From: Hydrangea macrophylla
Taxonomy: Eukaryota; Streptophyta; Magnoliopsida; Cornales; Hydrangeaceae
Assembly (NCBI GenBank): GCA_033977485.1
Contig: CM066982.1
Coordinates: forward strand, 37,984,218-38,048,217
DNA: 64,000 bases
Direction of reading: 5' to 3'
Below the pieces are notes generated by a model. It was given only the letters and a program-made list of their open reading frames with translations, did no database searches and was not told where the DNA came from. Positions 56,310 to 64,000 of this stretch are shown in pieces; position 1 is the first letter of the stretch, and each line of letters starts with the position of its first letter. The translations under genes were made by a program, and so were the position numbers.

Positions 56310-57352
56310 GATAATATTCGATCCAATTACACCTTATGTTCACCACCTCGGCCACCCATCCATGGCTCAGCCTACACATATATCCCATGTGTCTCCTAAC
56401 ATAATACTAACTCCCACTCTGGCCCCAACTCCGATGGGGTATCACTCAGATTTGAGTATACACCGAAAGGCTAGTCCTTACGTACTTGGTGTCAATAAAT
56501 AATGTCTAAATACACATGAAATAGACCAACAAGCCGGGCATAAGGCTTAAAAATGATGAGACAAGTCATCCACGTAGTCGCCGTCTAAAAACACAAGGAC
56601 AGGTCATCCACGAAGTCGCCGCCCAAAATCGTAAGGAGCAATGGTGAACTCTAAGGACTTTTCTAACGTTCATACATCCACGTTTTTCACAAAACTCAAC
56701 TTTATAAGAGATTCATATATCTCAAATCAAATTTTCGTTAAAATCATATTAACAGCTAGATGTACATGTTCACACAGATTCATAACCCATACAAAATGAC
56801 ACAGTCATGATTTCACAAAGCTCAACTATAAATGAGAACTCATATCTTTCTAAGTACAAACAAATTAATTCATATTAACCAGTAAGAAATCATAAAAAAT
56901 ATAACGTAGCAAATACGCTTATTTTAACATTCATAAAACTGCTACTATAATATGCATTTTCTGCCGAAATAGTGCAAAATTGGGAAAAACACCATTAGAC
57001 GAAACACGTGCAAAATCGTATTTTACATGGATACACTGACAGAATTCCAAAATTCAATAACCACGGTTTTATATGAATTTTTTTTTTCAACCACCATAAA
57101 TTTTGATTAATCAAAATAGTCACATATTCATAATCACAACAAGAAGATCACAAAGATCAATCTTAATTGTAAGCCATAGTTTACACATGGATTCAAATAC
57201 ATATATGTATATATATTCTAATGTATATGTTCAAAACAAAAGTTTAACTCACCGATTTATGGCTTCAAGATTGATGATATTACGCAAAACATAAGTTTGG
57301 GGTTCCTCTTTTTTTTTTCTTTTTCTTCTTCTTCTCTTCTTCTTCTTCTTCT

Positions 57353-57397
<45 letters not shown>

Positions 57398-57708
57398 CGT
57401 CTGTTCTCTCTTTTCTTTTCTTCTCTTCCCTTTATTTTTTGTTAAATGGGGGCTAGGGTTTAATATATGTGTATATATATTTCACACACAACACTTATCA
57501 ATAAAACACACATAAACATGTAAATGGGTACCCATGACCCCGGGCACTAAATTTCTATGTTAAGCATACTACTTGACATACTAATGACCCGTACTCACTA
57601 CTTCAACATTTGTATTAGGTTTCACTAAGATACATACACATAGTTCATGTCTAATACTTGAATTTTTTTTTAAAAATTACTAAAAGCACTTAGAAAATTA
57701 GGGTTACA
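56310..57708 (-). mobile_element. Tekay-like LTR3, part c (5' end of the LTR)
   Basis: This resumes at ataatattcgatcc, homologous to LTR2 from about 5040 to 6484, and ends at 57708 with TGTAACCCTAATTTTC on the minus strand. Compared with LTR2 it lacks about 80 bp near 57525 (the TATA-containing cattttttgtc...gcccaatg block), so this 5' LTR has lost its TATA box. It contains the TC microsatellite at 57356-57391. Confidence 0.83.
57356..57391. repeat. (TC)n microsatellite in LTR3
   Basis: This is a TC run after a CTT-rich lead, equivalent to those in LTR1 and LTR2. Confidence 0.95.
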
Positions 57709-57929
57709 CATCTGGAACCACCCTAATGGCATGGGCACCCGGTCCTACTCTTTCACCATGTCAAGCATCTATAAACACTCACCTCCAAACAGGATATTCG
57801 TAATTATGCTGAAGTCAAGAGGAGTCTTTATCATCTCCCCGAAGTCGAAGTGGAAGGTGTAGGTGGTATCCCACCATAGCTCCATGATCGGGAGTGAACA
57901 AGTCCTAATTACACCCCTTAATTCACATA
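57709..57929 (-). pseudogene. Remnant of a plant mobile domain (aminotransferase-like) gene
   Basis: On the minus strand, 57885-57784 encodes WWDTTYTFHFDFGEMIKTPL then DFSIITNILFGG. This matches the style of the plant mobile domain (THTFHLPFGEMTITL-type motif followed by a glycine-rich loop). A GT-type donor (gag|gtgagt) follows at 57783. The upstream part ends at the Athila LTR (57930), and the fragment is cut by the Tekay LTR start at 57708. The domain occurs in MAIN/MAIL-type host genes and in transposons, so the origin is open. Confidence 0.45.
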
Positions 57930-59154
57930 TGTTAGCACTTATTATCCTGTTTTCGTGTACCTTTACTTAGTTTTCCATTTTCTATCAGGTTATAGAAGAA
58001 AGCGAGAGTTCAATGCTAAAAAAGGTGTAAGGTAGAGCAGAACAAGCAGAAAAAGGAACACCCGAAAAGTGAAATATAGTATAGCAGAACAAGCAGAAAA
58101 AGGCTCGCAAATTTTTAAGTGCTGAAGACCCCTACATGAATGGAATTGCCTAATTACGTCCGAAAAGTGAAATATAGTAGTTTCAGACGGATTAGGTTTA
58201 CAAAAGCTTTCCTATTCCCTCTACAACTATATATAGATCATTCTAAATCAATTGTTGGGTTACACATTAATACATACATCATGTCATACAACTTTGAGGC
58301 AAGATAAGAGGAAGATCTAGTTTTGAAGGTTTCTGATGGCTACAGTCACCTTCATCTCCATATTTTCATCGTTTATACACAACTAAACTTCTATTATAGG
58401 GTTTCAATGAAACCCTAGCTATGTAAAGGGGGATTCTTTGCTTTCTATCTTTAGGATTTTATGTTTTTGGATAATAATTGTATGTTTGAGGATTATTAAT
58501 ATATAATCAGATTTTTGAGTATTAATAATCAATAATATTTTGGATTTATTCTTGTCTTAGATTTTTCCTTGTATTTATTGAACCCAATATTCCTTGATTT
58601 TTGTGATTGATAGGAATATTTACATACAATAGTGCTTATGTGATTGCGATGTTTATATCTTTTATGATTTATGCTTAGGAAAGATGGGTTATGCTACACC
58701 CTAGTTTTTGGTAGACAATTTATGCCAACTAAAGATGAGTTATGCTTAGGTTATATTAGTGATATCTTCTTGTTGATACTATCTGGCTTGTAGCTACAAT
58801 AGATCTTAACTATCCAATCATAGATCTTAAAGTGCGAAGAACAAACCCCCGATGCATAGTCAGTGGTGGATTTATAATCCTAGCCTCATCCACTCTTACT
58901 AAAACAATCTTAAATCTTGCATTCATTTACTTAGTTTTAATTTAGTATCTTATTTTCATAATTTCATAGTTTAGTCTATAGTAAGAGTTAAATAAACAAT
59001 CAATCAAACTTCTATTTTCTATAACTAAATAGATTTAGGTTTTATTAATTAAAGGACAAAAATAATCAATCTCTGTGGGATCGACCTTTACTTCCGCACT
59101 ACAAATCTTAGAAAGTAAAGCATACCTTTTTTTATCTTGATTTTGACGATAACA
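57930..59154 (+). mobile_element. Probable 5' LTR of second Athila-lineage element
   Basis: The right end is fixed by the primer site at 59160. The LTR would end gataaca at 59154, and the best matching start is TGTTAGCAC at 57930, giving 1225 bp. The second LTR lies outside the window, so the start is tentative. The sequence is AT-rich without ORFs and contains a short tandem pair (gcagaacaagcagaaaaagg) at 58036-58104. Confidence 0.5.
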
Positions 59155-59159
59155 ATTTT

Positions 59160-59177
59160 TGGCGCTGTTGCCGGGGA
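59160..59177 (+). other. Primer binding site of second Athila element
   Basis: TGGCGCTGTTGCCGGGGA is an almost perfect Athila-type site, better preserved than the one at 42791. Confidence 0.9.
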
Positions 59178-60205
59178 TTGCAATATTTTTGCCATAAATT
59201 TTTAGAATCTTAATTTAGTTAGTTTGTAAATATTAGGTTAGATTTTATTTCCTTTATTTTCCAGTTAAACAATTTCAAGTAGCTACAATTATCCTTTATT
59301 AGGTTAGATCAATTATGTTCCGATCCATCTCATTCTATACTTGCATGTCCATCTACTTCACAATTTTTGGAATTTGTGGAACAACATATCAATGCTGTTC
59401 AATAATTCCAAAGACCTAATTATAACCCTGCTGGTTATAAATCGGACACGACATGGAAACCTCACCTGAACCTCTCATAGAAGTCTAATAGTGAAGGACC
59501 ATGTTCAAAACAAGAGAGGACAGACTTCCCTAATGCATATAGGCCTCAACATAATCAATACCAACAACCTCCTTTCCATGCTAATCCTCAAAGGGATGAA
59601 CTTTTGAAGAGAGTGTGTTGGTATCGTTGAAAAATTTAGAGGCCCAATCTCAGTCGCAGTCTTAACTCGTTAACTCCCATACACAATCTATTGCTAAATT
59701 AGAATCATAAATGGGACAACTAGCGAATACGTTAAATCATTGTAATGAAGGGAAGTTACTGAGTCAACCAGTTTAGAACCTTAAAGGGAAATATAAAGTA
59801 GGTACAACAAGTGACCAAGTGAATGTAGTTTCCATGAGATTAACTGAGTGCCCTGAGGAGGTCATACCTCCTACGGAACCTAGAAAAGATAAAGGAAAAG
59901 AAATCAACAAAGAACAAGATGGGAATAATAACAAAGTCATGAAGGACTCTAATCCTCCGGTACCTAATACATCTAATGCAATAAACCCATCAAATTACAT
60001 GCCTAGCATGCCATTTCCCCCAGGCGTAGATGCCCCATCTCAATTTACAGAGAAAGGAACAAGACCGGAAGATATCTTGGAAACCTTTAAGGAAGTAAAT
60101 ATTAATATTCCACTTTTTGATGCCATTAAGCAAATACCTACTAATGCTAAATTTCTAAAAGGCTTGTGTACGCAAAATAGGAAGTCTCAAAATCATCTAT
60201 CTTAA
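59178..60205 (+). pseudogene. Gag remnant of second Athila element
   Basis: No capsid domain or CCHC knuckle is found. Only scraps of the Asn-rich gag tail (near 59410-59470) and the linker (59819-60205; ILETFKEVNINIPLFDAIKQ, matching the palindrome's FLELFKQVKINLPLLDAIKQ) remain. The N-terminal gag appears deleted between the leader and about 59350. Confidence 0.7.
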
Positions 60206-61130
60206 ATATTCTTTTTAACAGAGAAGGTTAGTTCTATCTTCAAACACAATATGCTTAAATTTAAGGACCCGGGTACACCAACAATCGCGTGTCATACAGG
60301 TGACAAATATATCTACTGGGCCCTTCTCAACCTTAGAGTAAGTGTAAACTTACTCTCGTACTCAATTTATGAACATCTTGGCCTGGGAGAACTAAAACAA
60401 ACTGCTGCTACGTTACAGCTAGCAGATCGCTCCATTAAGGTTCCATGTGGTATGATAGAAGACGTTTTGGTAAAAGTGGATAGATGTTATTACCCAGTCG
60501 ATTTCATTGTGCTAGATATAGAATCGGTCCTTAACGCTAATAAACATGTCCCGGTTATTCTAGGACGTCCTTTCTTGGCTACCTCCAATTTAATTCTAAA
60601 TTGTAGGACTGGAGTTACAAATATCATGTTTGGAAATATGACCGTTCGTCTTCATGTATTTAACGCATCAAATCAACCTCATGGGGATGACGACGAGGCA
60701 AATTGTTATGCGGTAGACTTAATCGATGAGTTAGTAGAGGAGGCAGCCCCTTTTATACTAACCAAAGAGGCATTAGAAGCGTGTTTATCACATTTTAACT
60801 TTAACAATTTTGACGTTGATAAATCAATTGAGGAATTAAATAACCAATTGGAATCAGTGAACACGACAAGCATATTTCAATGGCCTCCCAAGATAGAGGC
60901 TCTTCCTCCTCTTGCACATGAACTTGAACTACTGTCCACCGAGTGTCCACCGATGCTTGAACTAAAATCGTTACCAATCTTTCTGAAATATGCCTTTCTA
61001 GGACCCAATACTACACTCCCGGTCATAATTGCATCAAATTTATCTATGGACCACGAGACTCAATTATTAAAAGTCCTAGGAGATCATAAGAAAGCTATTA
61101 GTTGGATGGTAGCCGACTTAAAATGAATTA
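60206..61130 (+). pseudogene. Athila-type protease region, catalytic loop lost
   Basis: The frame 60251-61126 is homologous to the palindrome's protease region (FKDPGTPTIACHTGD, LADRSIKVPCGMIEDVLV, PVILGRPFLAT). The catalytic DLGAS is NLRVS here, so the Asp is missing and the enzyme would be dead. The frame then runs to WMVADLK before a stop at the RT boundary. Confidence 0.88.
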
Positions 61131-61990
61131 ACCTGTCTATTTGCATGCATAGAATAACTTAGAAGAAAACGCTAAACCATCTCGATAAATGCAAAGACGT
61201 TTTAACCCTAATATAAAAGAGGTTATTAAACTTTTAGATGTGGGCATTATTTATCCAATCTCTGATAGTAATTGGGTCAACCCCACCTAGGTTGTTCCAA
61301 AGAAATCGGGCATCACTGTCGTGCCTAATGTGAAAAGAGAACTTATCCACACCCGCCAAACTATAGGTTGGCGGGTATGTATTAACTATTGTAAACTTAA
61401 CACCATGACCTATAAAGACCATTTCCCTCTTTCGTTCATTGATCAAATCTTGGAACGTCTATCTGGTCAAAGTTTTTATTGTTTCCTAGATGGATACTCT
61501 TGTTATAACCAAGTACCTATCTATCCTGATGACCAAGAGAAAACAACGTTCACATGTCCATTTGGCAACTTCGCATATCACTGCATGCAGTTTGGCTTGT
61601 GCAATGCACCAACCACTTTTCAACGGTGTATGATGGCAATTTTTTCGGATATGGTTGAAAATATTTTGGAAGTATTTATGGACAATTTCTCAGTTTCGGT
61701 CGTACGTTTAAAGAGTGTCTCCAAAACCTTACGAAAGTCCTTGCCCGTTGTGAGGAAGTGAATTTGGTTTTAAGTTGGGAGATGAGTCATTTAATGGTTC
61801 AAGATGGGATAGTCTTGTGTCATGTCATATCTAAACGTGGCATAGAAGTCGATAAAGCAAACATTGAATTGATAGATAAACTTTGCAACCGTCTTCCATC
61901 CGTCAAATTCGTTCATTTCTCAGTCATGCCGGATTTTATCGTCGGTTTATCAAAGACTTTAGCAAAATTTCTAGACCCTTGTACAATTTT
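61131..61990 (+). pseudogene. Athila-type reverse transcriptase, decayed
   Basis: Motifs present are GWRVCINYCKLNTMTYKDHF, FLDGYSCYNQV and FGLCNAPTTFQRCM. The catalytic motif is FMDNFSV, with the second Asp changed to Asn. Frameshifts near 61690 and 61890 and TAG/TGA codons between 61130 and 61320 break it. Confidence 0.88.
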
Positions 61991-62500
61991 CTTGCAAGGG
62001 ATTCCCTGTTTCTCTTTGATAATGAATGCCTTAAAGCAATTAAGACACTGAGAACATTACTTTCCATGGCTCTGGTAATCCAATCCCTTGATTGGACTCT
62101 TCCGTTTAAACTAATGTGCGATGCTTCTGATTATGCCGTTGGAGTCATTTTAGGTTAGAAAGTCAATAAAGTCCCTTATGTGATTTATTATGCTAGTATG
62201 ACCCTTAATGACGCGTAATTAAATTGCACTGCTACTGAAAAAGAATTACTAGCGGTCATGTTTGCCCTTGATAAGTTTCGTTCATATCTATTAGGGTCTA
62301 AGGTTATTGTTTATAATAACCACATCGCGTTGCGTCATCTCTTAATGCATTTCATCCGTTGGATCTTACTCTTTCAGGAGTTCGATTATGAAATAAGAGA
62401 TAAAAAGGGATCTAAAAATGTAGTCGCCGACCACTTGTCGCAAATCCTGGTTGACTCTAATAACATTATTCCCCTTCAGGATTCATTCTTGGATGAATGA
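61991..62500 (+). pseudogene. Athila-type RNase H, decayed
   Basis: LMCDASDYAVGVILG (near 62110-62155), [20 protein letters not shown] and NVVADHLSQ follow the RT in the normal order. Stops at 62156 and 62218 and a short deletion near 62340 are visible. Confidence 0.85.
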
Positions 62501-63740
62501 TTATTTGCAATATCTAATGTGAAGCGACTGTGGTTTAGCGATATTGTAAATTACTTAGCTACTATATATGTCCCTCCTACATGGTCTAAACAAGATAAAG
62601 ATCGATTCTTCTCGCAATTTAAACATTACTATTGGGATGACCCACTTTTGTTCAAGCATTATTCTGATCAAATCATACGACTCTGTGTTCCAGAGAGTGA
62701 GTTTAACTCCATTTTAAATTTCAGTCACTCTTTAGAATGTGGATTTCACTTTGGTGACCATCGTACGACCACTATAGTCCTCCAATGTAGGTTATACTGG
62801 CCGTCTCTTTTCAAAGATGCTCATGAATATTGTCAAAAGTGTGTATGTTGCCAACAAACTGGTAATATATCACGTCATGATGCAATGCCTCTCACTCCAA
62901 TCCTAATAATTGAAATTTTCGATGTGTGGGGCATTGATTTTATGGGACCGTTTCGTTCGTCCTTTGGTTTTGAATAAATTCTAGTCGCGGTTGACTACAT
63001 TTCCAAGTGGGTGGAGGCACAGTAGCGATGAAAATGAATGACCATAAAGTTGTAATACAATTTATAAAAGATAATGTCTTTTATCATTTTGGTACACCGC
63101 GAGCTATTATAAGCGATGATGGCACACATTCCTATAATCGTCCTTTCGAAGCCCCTATACGCAAGTATTCTATCACCCACAAGGTTGGAACCGCATATCA
63201 TCCTTAAGCTCAAGGTCAAGTTGAAGTCTCTAATAGAGAAGTAAAAAGCATATTAGAAAAAATAGTACGTCCCGATCGCAAAGATTGGCCACAACGACTA
63301 AGCGACAGGCTTTGGGCCTACCGTACAGTGTATAAAACTCCTATCGGGATGTCACTACATCGATTTGTTTAGAAAAGCATGTCACTTACTTGTTGAATTA
63401 GAACACAAATTATATTGGGCCATTAAAGCCTTTAATCAGGATATAAAATCTGCAGGATGTCACCGAAAGCTTCAACTACATGAGCTTAAGGAACTAAGAA
63501 ATGAAGCCTATGAGAATGCAAGAATCTATAAAGAATGATCAAAATCATTTCAAGATAAAATGATCAATTGTAAAAAACTTCGAGGTCGGACAATGTGTGG
63601 CTATTTAATTCGAAATTAAGGTAATTCCTGGGTAAATTACATTCCTGATGGGATGGTCCATTCATAATAACACAGGTGTTTCCACATGGAGCAATAGAAA
63701 TATAAGATACAAACGACGGAATACCTTTTAATGTATATGG
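62501..63740 (+). pseudogene. Athila-type integrase, decayed and cut at its C-terminus
   Basis: The HHCC part includes HSLECGFHFGDHRT and CQKCVCCQQTG. The core has [19 protein letters not shown] and, after a TAA near 63206, [13 protein letters not shown] with the third acidic residue. Stops and frameshifts continue to 63740, where a new LTR-like sequence begins within the C-terminal FNVNG-like motif (tttaatgtatatgg). Confidence 0.85.
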
Positions 63741-64000
63741 TGTTGGGTTTGTGCCCTCAAACCATTACTTTATGTGTGAGACATTAGCATTATAATATAT
63801 GGATATCAGCTTTACATTTCATTGTGTATGTTTCTTTCATGAGATGATTGTTTAATCCATAAGTATCATAGTAAGTATTTCGTGTATGTATGAGATACAT
63901 ACAATGAGATACGAATTACTATTCTTTGATACTTAAAGCTTGTCACAGTGGATGATGAGACTGGATATCTCATCAGGTATACACTGTAGCATCATTAACT
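63741..64000 (+). mobile_element. Start of another LTR-like insertion, cut by window end
   Basis: The homology to Athila integrase stops at 63740, and TGTTGGGTTTGTGCCC begins. A TGTTGGG start is common in plant LTRs, in particular Ty1/copia. No ORF or primer site falls inside the window, so class and length are open. Confidence 0.5.

Overview
The window is plant nuclear DNA made almost entirely of nested LTR retrotransposons. I see no intact host gene, no tRNA or rRNA gene, no CRISPR array and no bacterial gene organisation. Lineage hallmarks are plant-specific: Tekay/Del-type LTRs with an initiator-Met-tRNA primer site, Athila-type gag-pol with a TGGCGCTGTTGCC primer site, Tat/Retand-type pol with an antisense gene, an Ogre-like gag-only element, and a plant mobile domain remnant. 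The host is an angiosperm with a large repeat-rich genome; the species cannot be named from this sequence.

Layout. The outer framework is a minus-strand Tekay/Del-like array of three LTRs separated by two short (about 1.06 kb) internal regions without gag-pol: LTR1 1-2526, internal 2527-3595, LTR2 3596-6484, internal 6485-7538, LTR3 starting at 7539. LTR3 is split by two later insertions and continues at 44462-45822 and 56310-57708.

The first insertion (7627-44461) is the most unusual object here. It is an Athila-lineage element present as a giant inverted repeat. A left arm (7694-32120, plus strand) and a right arm (32163-42755, minus strand) mirror each other around a 42-bp centre. Each arm carries gag, pol, a spliced acidic ORF, a spliced ATHILA-ORF1-like gene and 3' noncoding DNA. 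Only the right end has an LTR (42814-44461). The left end is joined to the target through scrambled filler copied from gag. The left arm was later interrupted by a 13.9-kb gag-only Tat/Ogre-like element (12127-26003, 3.2-kb LTRs, 5-bp target duplication tcagg). The right arm keeps the matching empty site, so the palindrome is older than that insertion.

The second insertion into LTR3 (45823-56309) is a decayed Tat/Retand-like element with 0.6-kb LTRs, gag, protease, RT, RNase H, a truncated second RNase H, integrase, a minisatellite and an antisense gene with three predicted introns. Right of LTR3 lie a 0.2-kb plant mobile domain remnant, a very decayed second Athila-lineage element (57930-63740), and, inside its integrase, the first 260 bp of a further LTR-like insertion running off the window.

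How it works together. All coding regions are broken, so nothing here is autonomous. The right-arm LTR has a clear TATA box and would transcribe toward the centre. Read-through would give a self-complementary RNA of up to about 10 kb, a plausible small-RNA source against the Athila family. Comparing the arms shows that 9 of 12 simple arm-specific stop codons are C-to-T type, as expected for cytosine-methylated silent DNA.
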